In this document: piece by piece, positions 12,101 through 23,304 of the stretch
Layout of the letters: each line of letters starts with the position of its first letter
Numbering within the stretch: position 1 is the stretch's first letter
NCBI RefSeq assembly: GCF_030445035.2
Contig: NC_080673.1
Location: forward strand, 202,552,216 to 202,616,215
Source: Dasypus novemcinctus
Lineage: Eukaryota; Chordata; Mammalia; Cingulata; Dasypodidae
Direction of reading: 5' to 3'
Length of the DNA stretch: 64,000 bases
Translations under genes and position numbers: made by a program
The notes under the pieces: generated by a model
What the model was told of the DNA's origin: nothing
Database searches by the model: none
Seen by the model: the letters and a program-made list of their open reading frames with translations, nothing else

Positions 12101-13289
12101 ATATTCAGGAGCAAGTATGGGATGGAAGGACGTAGACTGTTCCCCAAAAAGGCTTGTTGGAGATAAGTAGTCACCCCAAAGGTGAAAACGCGCCTCGTTA
12201 CCTGCCAGCCAGTGTCAGCTCTACGCCCCTGACGCTTAGAATTCTGCTGTATAAATCACCCACGGGGAGAAGGAGGGCTCATTTACCAATCCCGTAAACA
12301 CTTGTGCTGGGGGCCTGTGGCTGTGCTCTGGGGAAACCCTCGAAGCACCTTTATAATTATTTCTAGGAAGCAGACGGAGGCCAGCCTGGCCTCATGCCCC
12401 CTCTGCATCGCCCCCGCCCTGCTTCATCCGTCGGGCTCTGGAGAGCTTGGCCATTTCTGCTCATTGGGAAGAGCCTGCAGGAGAGAAGGGCTCTCGCTGT
12501 CCCACGCTGGGCGGGCTGCCAGGCTGTGGTCCCCCAGCCCGGGCCCTGGCTGGGGAGGGGGCTTTAGCCCGGCATCCCTTCTGGGCTGGGGTTGCAAATG
12601 GCTCTTGTTGCCCTGGGGCCCACTGAGCTGGGCTGAGCCCAGGATCACCTGTCCCTCTGCCGGCACCTCCCCAGAAAACCTCCTGCCCTGGCCCACCCCC
12701 TGGGACCCCCGCTGGCTCCCCAGCCAGACAGGGTGCTGAGCAGATGGCGGCCCGCGGCCCCAGGTTCCTTCGGCTCGATGCCTTGACTGAATGTGGCTCC
12801 TGTGCCACGCAAGCCCGCACGTGGCTTCTAAGAGAGCCACAGGTCGGCGGCCCCACTCTGCCTGGTTTGGGAACGTGACCACCGCCCCGACGGGAAACCT
12901 CTTACCCGTCAGCGCTCAGTGCCCAGGGGCGCCCAGGCCCCCTGCTCCGGGCGGCTGCTCGGCTGCCTTCTGTCCTGGGCAGCATCCCGGGGGCTAAAGC
13001 TGAGACCTCTCCCGCTGGGCGCCCACAGGCGCTTCTGCCTCGCAGGCCCCCTGGGAAGGCAGACCGGCTGGCTCCCAGCCCTGCACGGCACTTCCTCCCT
13101 CCATCCCTTGCACAAAGGAGCTGCCCGCAGGGAGAACGATGATGCCCACCTCCAGGAAGGACTAGCGACGCGTCGCGGTCCTGGCACACTCTGCGGGTCA
13201 GCTCTTCTTAGCATGAGCCAGGGACTGCGCCAGTCGGTCCTCCATTTCCCACCAAGCTGCCAACGGTCCCCCAGAGATGCCTGCTGGGA
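12101..13289. other. Unassigned GC-rich stretch
   Basis: No repeat or exon is recognised with confidence. Many long open frames occur on both strands because stop codons are rare at this base composition. Confidence 0.35.
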
Positions 13290-13550
13290 AACACCTTTGC
13301 CTCTTCACTCAGCCTGCCCTTCTGCTGCAATGGCCTTCTTCCCTTTGTGTGCCAAGCACACTCCTCTTCACCCTTCAAAGCCCAGCTCGGTTAAGGACTC
13401 CTCCTCCAGGAAGCCTTCCCTGCTTTCTTCCACCATCGCCCTGCCCCGGTGTCTTCTGCATATGTGCCTGTCTCCCCACCTGCTGGGACCTGGAGGCAGG
13501 GACTGTGTGCCCACCTCTGGACTGAGAGCAGACACAAGGGGCTGCTCACG
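13290..13550 (+). repeat. LINE L2 3' fragment
   Basis: Contains the L2 hallmark 'AAGCCCAGCTC ... CTCCTCCAGGAAGCCTTCCCTG' and ends in the 'GGCAGGGACTGTGTGCCCACC' block. Confidence 0.7.
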
Positions 13551-13596
13551 TGATGCCGTGGGGCCGGCCCTCACCCAGGATTTCTTGGCTTTTTAG

Positions 13597-13793
13597 GGGA
13601 ATTTGAAAGAGTCTGTCGAGCGCTCCAAGCCTCTGAAGTCTCTGAAAGAAGAGGAAAGCCAGAGTTTGAACAAGGGGAGTCGGAAGAGGAAGCCAAGTGC
13701 CCTGATGCCCTTCTGCTCCGAGCCTGGCTCCAGAGAATTTTGCTTTGCTCGACTTGTATTTCTTGCAAGAGTCTATCTTTAAACTGCTTAAAA
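13597..13793 (+). CDS. Candidate exon after the zinc finger, uncertain
   Basis: A strong acceptor (TTTCTTGGCTTTTTAG) precedes 13597 and a strong donor (AAA/GTGAGT) follows 13793. Joined to the zinc-finger exon it reads EFERVCRALQASEVSERR and onward through an acidic segment (QGESEEEAK), open to the donor and beyond to 13922. A second frame is also open and basic (KGSRKRKPS), so the coding frame is not settled. The exit phase does not match the entry phase at 15165, so it could be a terminal exon, an alternative exon, or a false call. Confidence 0.3.
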
Positions 13794-14046
13794 GTGAGTG
13801 GTCAATTTGGTGGCCACACAATTGGTGATCGAGGGTTTTGTAATGCAAGTCAGAAGAAATCACACAATAGGTTATACTATTACATGGAAACCACCAGAAA
13901 ATGGTGCAGTGTAAGATTGTGAGAGTAAAAATGATAACCAGAAGGAGAGGAAGCGGTGCACCCCAGCATGCCAGGCATGGTGCTCTGTACAGGGAATGGC
14001 CTTTTCATTCTCATACCAGTACTGTGAGCCAGGTAAGAGAATTTGG

Positions 14047-14775
14047 TTTAATATATACCCAGGGGACCTGAATCTCTGGACTGACCATGTGATAGCCAGG
14101 CCCTGAGCCTCAACAGACTTTAGCTCCTACACTCTGATTTCTTGGACTTACCCCACTCAGCTAACATGGAGTTGAAGAAGGTCAACCACCACACCAGGGA
14201 GCCAAGAGTGCCTACAGCTGCAAGCAGGAGGATTGCATCCAGCATCCATGTGGAATCTAAGCCCCCTCTTGATATAGATGTGGAGTGGACACAACCAATC
14301 CAAGGTCCACAGGATGGAGGAATAGAGTATGGATTAGAGTGGACTTACTGATATTCTATTCATGAACTATTGTGATTAGCAATCGAAGAAAATGTGGCAT
14401 TGGTGTGGAGAAAGTGGCCATGGTGGCTGCTGGGGGTAGGGAGTGGGAGGAAGAGATGTGATGTGGGGGTGTTTTCGGGACTTGGAGTTGTCCTGGGTGG
14501 TGCTGCAGGGACAGATGCTGGACATGGTATGTCCTGCCATGGCCCACTGGGTGGACTGGGGGAGAGTGTGGGCTATGGCGTGGACCATTGACCATGAGGT
14601 GCAGCAGTGCTCAGAGATGTATTCACCAAGTGCAATGAATGTCTCATGATGATGGAGGAGGTTGTTGCTATGGGGGGAGGAGTGGAGTGAGGGGGGTGGG
14701 GAGTATATGGGGACCTCATTTTTAAAAAATGTAATATTAATAAAATAAAGACATAAATAAATAAAGAGGAGGAAA
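14047..14775 (+). mobile_element. Xenarthran poly(A) retroelement, family A, copy 3
   Basis: The longest copy. The block 14158-14225 (AAGGTCAACCACCACACCAGG and onward) recurs as its complement at 23655-23720. The block from 14260 recurs at 33603, and the 3' half recurs as its complement at 4.1 and 5.1 kb. It ends in ATTAATAAAATAAAGACATAAATAAATAAA, an A-rich tail as expected for retroposition by target-primed reverse transcription. Confidence 0.65.
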
Positions 14776-15164
14776 GGGTGGCACAGAGAGTGTTAAGCAG
14801 CCTACTCAAGGCTGCACAGGTGAGTGGCCCAGCAGAGAGGTAAACCCTTCTGGTCCCAAGGCCCATGTCCTTTCTCCTTCCCAACAACCTCAGCTATGTG
14901 CCAGTACCCCCGGGGGGCCCTGTTGTGGACAGTGGTGGTCCTGCAGGCAAGCCCGAGGGCCCTCCTCACGTTCTCCCTCCCTTCCTGCACCTGCCACACT
15001 TCCCCCAGGACAGACGCCACCACCACGACCCGGGAGAGGGACAAGCGCTGTTCCCACACTCTGGAAAACGGCCCGCGTGGATGGGGGCTCCGGTGAAGGC
15101 ACGGGGAGGGCCCCTTGCTGGCCCACAGCGGAAAATGACCGCCTTCTCCTGCGTCTCCCCGCAG

Positions 15165-15253
15165 GCGAGGAATTGGAGCTCAGAGAACCGGAGAGGACGC
15201 TGGAGGGCGCGGGCGCAGCGGGAGGCCCTGGGGGGCAGCTGGCGGGGCTCCAG
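15165..15253 (+). CDS. Candidate exon, acidic Glu/Leu segment
   Basis: The acceptor is CTGCGTCTCCCCGCAG and the donor CCAG/GTGACG. After two bases that complete a split codon, 29 codons are open, starting EELELREPERTLEG and then turning Gly/Ala-rich. The entry phase is exactly the exit phase of the zinc-finger exon at 10638-10746, so the two could join directly. I do not recognise the protein. The exon lies at the edge of a CpG-dense patch, so open reading is weak evidence. Confidence 0.35.
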
Positions 15254-15500
15254 GTGACGCGGCGGGCGCGCGAGCCCGGGAGGGAAGCACCTGCCGCCCG
15301 CCCCGGGACCCGCGGAGCACGACCTCCTAACCCCGCGGCCCGCATACGCGCCGCGTCCCTCTCCCGCGGGCCTCGCGCACGCGTCCTTACGGCCCGCGCA
15401 GCCGCCTTGTCTCTTTGCGGCTCTGTGTCCCCAGCCTTTGGCTCCTGCTTCGCTCCCTCGATCCCCCCACGTGGCCACGCGGCGTTTGGTGTGTCGCTGC
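15220..15500. promoter_or_regulatory. CpG-dense patch
   Basis: High GC with many CpG dinucleotides, for example GACGCGGCGGGCGCGCG near 15256 and CGCACGCGTCC near 15376. CpG survival at this density suggests an unmethylated island, possibly intragenic to the unnamed gene. I see no TATA box or clear start site. Confidence 0.4.
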
Positions 15501-15625
15501 GAACAGCGAGCGCCGACTGTTTCCTTATTTACGTACTCATTCCTTCCTTCACCCCGTTTGGGTGTCATCTTGCTCCCCGCCGAGGACGAGCCACCCACCC
15601 CTGAGCCTTCCACCGTTCCCTCCAG

Positions 15626-15760
15626 AACCAGCGGCAGAGGCTGGAGGTGGGGGGGAGCCGGCGGGGCCTCGGGGCCTGCGGGGCGTCCTGGAGAAGGAGC
15701 TGGAGCCCCTGAGCGTGGTGCTGACGCTCTCCCACTTTGGCCTGCAGGCTGTGAGCTCAG
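15626..15760 (+). CDS. Candidate exon, amphipathic Leu-rich segment
   Basis: The acceptor is CCGTTCCCTCCAG (AG at 15624-15625) and the donor is the consensus CTCAG/GTGAGC. One frame is open and protein-like: a Gly/Ala-rich start, then GVLEKELEPLSVVLTLSHF with amphipathic helix character. That frame needs one base from the previous exon, which the 15165-15253 donor does not supply. A weaker acceptor ending at 15639 would restore the frame. The gene is unrecognised. Confidence 0.35.
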
Positions 15761-16009
15761 GTGAGCAGGTGCCATCAGGGCAGACGCCCCCCCACCCCGC
15801 CCTGGCCCCCACGCCAGCGCCCCCTGCCCCCCTCTACTGGCCCATGAACCAGGGCCGGGGGAGGGTGCCATCTGTTCACCCACTCATGCACCCAGTCATT
15901 CGTTTCTTCAATCAACAAACATTCCTGCGTGGCCAGCCCATGCCGGGCTCTGCCCTGAGAGGCAGTGACGCTCAGAGCCCAGCTGGCCAGGTCGGTCCGG
16001 GACATTCCT

Positions 16010-17769
16010 GCTCCCTTAAATAGAAGCCTCAAACCCAGGGGCCCTGCGGCGGGGGGATGGGGAAGGGGTGGCTGGGTGCCGCGGGAGCTGGGGTCCCTCC
16101 CCACTCAGCTTGAGGGAGAACGCGGGCCTGGGGGTGATTTCCGCGTGCGTTTTTGCATGGCGTCTAAATGAGAGCGGCGTGACAGCGCCACAGGTGAGGC
16201 CTGCCCTGCAGGTGGGGCCGGGCAGGAGGGTTCCTGGGGCCTTAACCCGAGGCGCAGGTCTCTTCCCAGCCGTGGCTGGAGCTTCAGCAGCCGCAGCTCT
16301 GGGGGCCGATGGAGGGGGCCGTGGGGCGATGCAAGCCCAGGTGTGCCCCCTGAGCGTCCTTCCCAGGGGAGGCCTGCGGCTAGGCCGCCCGGGCCCCGCA
16401 AGGCCAGGAAACCCCGCCTCCGGCACACTCGGCTTGCTCATCGGCTCCGGAGTCAGAGGCGCCTCCAGGAGGGACCTGGCTGTCGCCAAGCGGGCACCTG
16501 AGGTCTGAGGCCCGGAGGTGGTGGCTCCCGCCCCCCCTTCCAGGCCGTGCGCAGGGCGCAGAGCGGCCCCGGGACCTGGGTGCCGGCCTGGCCCCGGGCA
16601 GGGGTCCCCGCGGGCCTGAGAAGGCAGCTGGGGCCCCCGCTCCGGCGGCTGCCAGGCAGAACCCCGACTTGGTCTCCTCCTCCAGCTCCGCGGCGTAAAG
16701 CGGCGGCCCCGGCTCACCCCTCTCGGGGGGGGGGGAGGACGGCAGGCCACGGGGCCCCGCAGAGGGGACCTCGCAGGCGGCGCGGCTGGTCCGGGAGGAA
16801 ATAAACCACTGAGCGCGATTGCGCGGCCCCCGGGCCTGTCTGGTGTGCCCGCGACTCCGCAGGGCACCTGCCCGCACAGGGCCCCACGGGGGGCTTAAAA
16901 GCTGGGGGGCTGAGGTGGGGGGAGATCGGGTAGGGGCCTCTGCACAGGCGACACCCCGTGAAGCGTGCCCTCCCGGAGCCCACACGTCGCGGCTGCAGTG
17001 GCCGCAGGGCCGTGGCGTGGAGGGCCCTGACTTTGAACCACTCCCGGGCTTGCGTTGTCACCCTGCCTCGGGGCAGGCCTGGAGCCTCTGCCTCAGCGGA
17101 ATCATGATCAGGACTGTCATCGCCACCAAAGGGTCGAGTGAGAAAAGCCGCTCGTCCCAGGTCGGCCCCCCGGAAGGGGACGCTGAGAGCAGCCCCTGCC
17201 CGCCGCGGTTCCTTTGGGAGGCCAGCCCAGGTGGGAGCGGCCGTCCCTGGGGGCACTGGGGTAGGAGCTGGGGTCCCCAGCTCCCGTCAAGCCTTGCTGG
17301 GGGAGTTTCCAGGATGGGGGTCTGCGCAGCTGGCAGCGTGGGCACAGAAGGGGCGAGGAGGCCGGCGGGCGTGTGCCCTGGGGGCGGGAAGGGCGAGGGG
17401 CCTGGGCAGGGCCCGGGGGGTCACAGCACGTGGGGCCTGAGAGTGGATGTCTATACAAAAGGGTGGGTGGTCTCCAGGGCTCCAGCCCCCCCAGGCGGGG
17501 TGGGGATGCCAGGCAAGGGCTGGGGCTGCCCTGGCAGCAGAGACCGTCCTCGGTGGCCATGGAACGGGAAGTCCAGGGGTGACTGCCCAGGGCTGGGCCG
17601 GTGGCGGCCAGGAGGGCCAGCCCCTCTGTCTCTCCGCTCAGTTGTCCCTTTGTCCTAAGACTTTTCACCCCACAAAGGCTGCTCGGCCTCCAGCACTGCT
17701 TCTTCATTCCAGGCAGGACGAGGACAAGGGGGACGGGCAAAGGCAGGAGCCAGGCAGGCTGCCTCCATT
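16010..17769. other. Unassigned very GC-rich stretch
   Basis: GC-rich DNA with scattered CpG and G runs (for example 16726-16736). I see no repeat family or convincing exon. The long open frames on both strands overlap one another and have no recognisable product. Confidence 0.4.
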
Positions 17770-18175
17770 TCTTAAACAGCTTTATTAATATGCAATTTCT
17801 CTATCTTACGATTTGCCTGTTTAAAGTATACAATTTTTGGTAAATTCTCAGAGTTATGCAGGTATCGCTATGGTTGATTGTGGACCATTTTCATCACCTC
17901 AAAAGGAAACCCCATACCCTTTAGCCGTCACCCCCGAGACCCCATGCCTCTAGCCCTAAGCGCCCACTAGTCTGCTTCCAGTCTCTGAAGGTTTCCCCAT
18001 TCTGGGTGCTTCTTACGAATGGCTTTTCCTGTCTGACTTCTCTCCTCTAGCTTCTGCGTGTTGTAGCATCGGTCCTTCATTCCTTCCTATGGCCAAATAC
18101 CATTCCACTGTATGGACAAGACCACGCTGTGCTCGTGTGCGCATCCGCTGAGGCACCTTTTCGTCGTTCCCACCT
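17770..18175 (-). mobile_element. L1 3' UTR fragment
   Basis: Begins with the complement of an A-rich tail region (AGCTTTATTAATATGC) and continues with the L1M-type 3' UTR block, including 'GTGGACCATTTTCATCACCTCAAAAGGAAACCCC' and 'AAATACCATTCCACTGTATGGAC'. Diverged, old copy in minus orientation. Confidence 0.7.
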
Positions 18176-18314
18176 CGGAGCTGCCCCCAGGCACCTGGGC
18201 CCGAGGCCTGTGCTTTGCTGGCAACACCCCAAGAAGTTAAGAAATGGCAGGTCCACAGCGAAGGTGCCAGGTCCAGCTTCCTCGGGCAGCAGGGGGGAAG
18301 GATTCACGTGGGAT

Positions 18315-18440
18315 GGTAGGTAAGGTTGATTCTGGCCACGGCTCTGCCTCCAGAAGCCTGTGGGACCTGGAGCCCCGCCCTCTGCCTCTGTTTCCCCAAT
18401 TGCACCAGGGAGTTTCAGTAGCCGAGGTCTAAACCTCCAG
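18315..18440 (+). repeat. MIR SINE fragment
   Basis: Diverged MIR core in sense orientation with a 'CTCTGTTTCCCCAATTGCACC' tail block. Boundaries approximate. Confidence 0.5.
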
Positions 18441-19689
18441 TCTCCAGTGAGCACATGGGCGGTCTGCTGTGTACCTGGAGCTTCGAACGCCTCACTTGTC
18501 CAGGCCAGGTGCGTCTGCCTGAGCCCATCTGTAGACGGGGAGAAATGGCGCCAGGGCATCCGCGCTGCTCCTGACAGCTGCTCTCCAGGTGGGTCCCAGG
18601 AGCCGCCGCGGCCAGCGCACCTTCCTTGACCACCTGCCAGGTGCCGACAGGAGGCTCGGCGCGGCTGGTCTCCTCTAACCCCACCTCTGAGCCTCTTGGC
18701 AGAAGGGATTCCTGTCACGTTCACTGGGTGTCCGGCTCTGTGTTTGAGTTTCTGGCCGGCAGGCGCCCTTTCCAAGGTGTTTTCCACACCTTGGGTGAGC
18801 CAGCATTTGCAGGAGCATGTGCAAACGTCCTGGGGCCAGCCCTGGGGCCCCAGACAAAGCTGCTGCCAAACCCAGACGGCAGCGCTGGGGCCTGACCGGC
18901 TGGTGAGAGGCCGGGATGGAACCAGGCACCCCACCTGAAATCCAACTCCCGGCCGCGTCACCTGAGGTCCCCCAGGGAGGCACCGCTGCAGTTCAGAGCC
19001 TGGGATCTCTGCAGGATGTGCTTCTCTGGGTGCATTTAGAGGACTTGGGGTGTTGGCTGCTCTTGGACAGAGAAAGGTGAGCCATGAGCGTGTGGGCAGG
19101 CTTCCTGGGCCACGGGAACCTCGAGGAACTGTGATGGAGACTGCAGCTGCATCTGCACTCTACAGTGTGCCATGAGTGTGCCCCTCAGCAGACCTGGGAC
19201 CTACGCATGTGGCCCAGACTTGCCCTGGAGACACAGGAGAAACGCATTTTACCTGACCCAGCACACACTCATATAATGCAAACCAAAGCTTTGCAAAACA
19301 GTATTGACTCTTCCTGAAGGGGTGCACTCTGACACGTTGTCTTCTTTTCTGTTTCATGCTTTAAAACTGCAGGGCACAGTCCATTGAGTGGATTTCAGGA
19401 CTTCTTCTTAGGTCCTGGCTCCAGTTTAAAATTCTCTCTCGGACAACCCACTTTTAGGACTCAGTAGGCTGGAGTCACAGCCTGACCCCTTTCCTCTCTC
19501 CACCCTGGCGAGCTGGGAGCCTGGGAGCCTGGCCTCGGAGGTGGCTCTGCCTCTTGCAGGGAGGGCCTGGGTGCGGCCCTAGAGAAGCAGAGCCTGAGGT
19601 GGAGCGAGCACCCCCGCTGGGAGCTGAGGGCCTCGTGGCTAACTGCACCTCCAGCAGCACCAGCTCTGCACCGCCCTGCCGGGTGCCCA
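18441..19689. other. Unassigned stretch
   Basis: No gene or repeat family recognised. Moderate GC, with an AT-richer section around 19240-19440. Confidence 0.35.
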
Positions 19690-19830
19690 GCACGGCCCCT
19701 GCTAGCTGCGTGCCTCAGTAAGTTACCCGCCCCTAGGGTGCTCAGCGTCCCATCTGTAAAGTGGGGGTGTCGGCAGTGGACTGTGGAGTGTTAAATGAGT
19801 CCACAGATCGTGCGGCAGCTGTTAGCAGGG
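19690..19830 (+). repeat. MIR SINE fragment
   Basis: The MIR signature 'CGTGCCTCAGTAAGTTACCCG ... CCCATCTGTAAAGTGGGGG ... TTAAATGAG' is visible in order. Confidence 0.6.
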
Positions 19831-20219
19831 ACTTCAGAAGGCCCTGCGCTCGCTTGCGGTTTCATGAAACTGCTGCTGCTGGCTTGAAATTCTTGATACT
19901 TTTATCTTTGAACTTGTGTGTTTCTTAAGCGAAGTCTGAGGAGACAGTGGGGCATGGGTGGGCAGAAGAGATGTGCGGGCAGCCATGGGCACAGTGCCCA
20001 TGCCATACATGCCTCGGGCAGGCTGGGCTGCGCGGGGCCCCAAGGGGGTGGGTGGGGCTGAGGCATGGGCCTGGGCGGGTGTGGTGAGGGCAGGGGCAGT
20101 GGCAGCCATCCTGAGTCCCCACAACAGGAGACCTACCTGCCCTTCCACCCTGAGGCTGTCCTGTGCTGCACAATTAGGAACTCTGGAGCCAGGACCTGCC
20201 GGGGCTCGGGCCGAACCCC

Positions 20220-21110
20220 TGGTCAGTAAATTATTACAGAATAGAAGTGAACACCTGGACATTGCTGGGAAGAATAGCCCAGTTATTAGTTCTCCAGAGT
20301 TTAGAATCTCTGGTTCTGAAAACTATTATAAAATTACAAAACAAATAGCCATAGGCTTAGGAGTGAAAATGAAAATCAAACATCCCATGTTAGATGGAAA
20401 AGAACACTATTAATAATTTCATATGAAGCTCTGGTAAGCCAATTATTAATTATTTGTTATTTGGAGATCTCACAATCAAGTGCATAGGCAGATGTTTTGA
20501 ATTACATGCAAATCATAAAGCCGCTTTCGGCTTCTCGTATGACCTCAACAAGTTACAGGGAATGCCAGACAAAGCCTTCAAATACCTTAGTATAAATTCA
20601 CATCTAAAATTAAATTCAGGCTTACATGAAACTGATTTTGTTTGAAGGGTCAAACCTTTTTAGAATAATTGTTCTGTAAGAATCATCAGCTCTAGCTGAA
20701 CTAAAATTTCTATTAAAATAATTTATCCAATATCTATCCCAATGGCACCGCAACCTCCAAAATACTCTCAGGTCCAGTAACACTTGCACCAGCAGAAAGA
20801 TCTCAAAATGGACAATTACCAAAAATTATTTGTGAGCTCGCATTTGCCAAGAACAACTGCTGTCCTGAAACTAAAAATAAAGTTGCTGAAAGTATAAATC
20901 TTGATGACCTATTAAATGAATTTGCAGAAAAGCGAGCCAGGGACTCTTATAATCAAATCATCACATCAATAAAGTATTGCTATTTATTGTGCAATATAAA
21001 CCCACGACACCAAATGTTTACTTTTATACTTTGTGTGTTTATATTGTTGCTCATGTGTCACTATTACCCCATTACGTTCCATAAGTAATAAAACATTTTT
21101 AAAGGGGAAA
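20220..21110 (+). pseudogene. AT-rich island, possible processed pseudogene of an unrecognised gene
   Basis: A sharply AT-rich block inside GC-rich DNA. Short plus-strand frames with protein-like composition are broken by stops and shifts. One is open at 20445-20643 (ends in LNSGLHETDFV). Another reads around 20815-21005 (contains KIICELAFAKNNCCPE and later DDLLNEFAEKRARDSYNQI). I do not recognise the parent. No poly(A) tail is obvious, so retroposition is not demonstrated. It could instead be an old LINE or DNA transposon body that I fail to place. Confidence 0.3.
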
Positions 21111-21609
21111 GCTTCATATTCAATAATTCAATTGCCCTTTCCCCCTGCTTTGGGCCCTATGTCGTGGCCAGGGGATGACAATGGAAGGAACCGCTACGTG
21201 TCAGCCCTAATGCTCTGCCACAACTTTTCTAAGGCAGAAATTCTTCCCTTAATGTCTACCCATGTAGAGCTGTGCGTGCGGCACGAGCACTGCCTTTAAA
21301 CCCGAGGGTCGGTGGTGACAACCCTCTCACCCCGCTGCGGGAGGCACAGCCCTCCCTCCCCACTGCAGGCCCCTCGCCTGTGGCGGCAGGTGTCAGTGAA
21401 TCTGAACTCTCGATCTCTCCTCCCCACCCAAAAGTGTGGTTTAGGCCCCAGGGCAGCATCCTCTGGTGATCTGTGAAGAAAGCAGAATCTCGAACTCGCC
21501 CCAGGCTTACCGATGCAGAATCTGCATTTGAATAATATTGTAAGGTGATTTGTAGGCGCCAAAAATCTGAGAAGCCTGCCCTGGGTGTACCGTCTCAGGC
21601 AAATTTGTC
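21111..21609. other. Unassigned stretch
   Basis: No feature recognised with confidence. The segment 21455-21605 ('GTGATCTGTGAAGAAAGCAGAATCTCGAAC...') resembles a very old interspersed repeat, but I cannot name it. Confidence 0.3.
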
Positions 21610-21868
21610 CTGTTAAAATGATCATTGAGTGATTCCATTTACTTGAAACTTCTGGAATAGGGAAGTTATCCAGACAGAACGTCGGTTAGTGGGGTTTGGT
21701 GAGGGGATATGGAGAGTGGCTGCTAGTAAGTACAGGCTTTCTTTTGGGGGTGATGCAGGTGTTCTGAAATTGATCGTGGTCTTTGCAAAACTGAACACAC
21801 TAAAAATGGTTGAATTGTACACTCTAAAGGGATGTGAGTTATGTCTCAATAAAGCCGTTTAAAAATCG
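21610..21868 (+). mobile_element. Old L1 3' end
   Basis: Classic L1M 3' UTR ending: 'GGGTGATGCAGGTGTTCTGAAATTG', then 'GGTTGAATTGTACACTCTAAAGGG', then 'ATGTCTCAATAAAGCCGTTTAAAAA', the polyadenylation signal and tail. Confidence 0.75.
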
Positions 21869-23089
21869 CAACCATTGAGCTTGCATGTCTGCTGCCAGGG
21901 CAGGGCTGAGTGGGGAAGGCTCATCTCTGCTCCACGGGGTCTGGGAGGTGACCTTGAAGCTCGCCTCCTGCAGGCTCAGCCGCTCACAGTGATGTCAAGG
22001 GCTCATCTGAAATGCTGCCATTCAGAGGGTGTCCACTAGAGGTCACCAGAGCCAAGCGGTTGCTCATTGGCTTGAGCAACCGAGAACTTGGAAGAGAAGC
22101 AACACAGAAACTAGGGCCGGGGGGGTCAGCTCAGTCAAATCCTCCCCCCGCCGCGCCCGCGCCCCGCCGCATACACGAGCTTCTTTGCCGTCTCCCCCAA
22201 ACAGTCTGATTAGCGCATGGCCTGACGGTCCTAAGTTCAATGCCACAGCAGCCACCTGCCAGCCACTGGACATGCCCGCTTGGCCCTCCGCCACCCTCTC
22301 GGGCAGAAGGAGGCACAAGGAGAGTCTCACAGGAGGGGGGCAGTGAGGGGAGCAACCTGGAGGACGAGGAGGCAGAGTTCGTGCAGGAAAGCGTGTCTCA
22401 AGCCGCCTGGGCGTGCGAGCCCGGGCAAAGGCCGCGGGGCGTGGCGCGGCCTCCGTGGCCGTCTGCAGCCACCCGCTGTCCGCGCTGTGAAAACCCTCGC
22501 CTTGTGCCGTCTTGTGGCAGGAACTCAGTGGCCCTCGGGCAGCATTTCTCAAAGCTGCTTCATGCACGACTCGGGGGAGTTGTGTTAAAAGGCAGAATTC
22601 TCGGGGGGCGGTCGGGGGGCTGAGACCCTGCGTTCCTAACAAGCCCCCTGGGCTGCTGGGCTGCTGCCCACGGTTCCTACTCGAGCAGGCAGACGAAATC
22701 CCAAGGCCAGCCCTGCTGAAGGCGAATCTGCATTTCTGCAGGCCCCGGGTGATGTGCTTGCACCTGCCAGAGAAGAAAGAGGGCTTGGAAGAATGTTTGT
22801 GTGGGAGGCTCGGCCCGCCCTAGGGAGAGGCCAGCGAGGACATCTGTGTGTCTGGTCTCCTCTCGATACCTGGCAGCGCCTTGTTGGCTTTATTTTCAGG
22901 TGTTCACTTACTCAGGTAACGTCCTCATTGGCTCAGTAGTACTCTGCCGTGAGTGGGTAGGGTCACACCTGGCCACAGCAGGACAGCCATAAACATTTGT
23001 TAGATGACCTAGGAAAGTGGGGGCTTCGGCAGAGAGGGGGCTAGCTTCCGCTAAGGCTACCGGTCACCAGCTTCTGAGCAAATTACTTT
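21869..23089. other. Unassigned stretch
   Basis: No gene is recognised. The segment 22540-22770 ('CTTCATGCACGACTCGGGGGAGTTG ... CTGCATTTCTGCAGGCCCCGGGTGATG') resembles a decayed MER5-type DNA transposon, but the match is too weak for a separate call. Confidence 0.3.
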
Positions 23090-23260
23090 ACGTGGGTTAG
23101 TTATCTTCCAAACTGCTCCTGACAAACTTTTGAGGCAGTATTCCTCCCATGTGACAGATGTGGAAACTGAGGCTGAGAGAGGGGACGTTACTGGCCCCAG
23201 GCTAGATGGCTAGCTGAGGGTAGGGCGAGGATGGAACCCAGGTCTGTGTGTGTGCTAGTG
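23090..23260 (-). repeat. MIR SINE
   Basis: Antisense MIR core, 'CCATGTGACAGATGTGGAAACTGAGGC ... GGATGGAACCCAGG', well preserved for this family. Confidence 0.7.
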
Positions 23261-23304
23261 AGGACAACGCTAGCTGCAGTGACATATAAGCCCAGATGTC
23301 AGTG

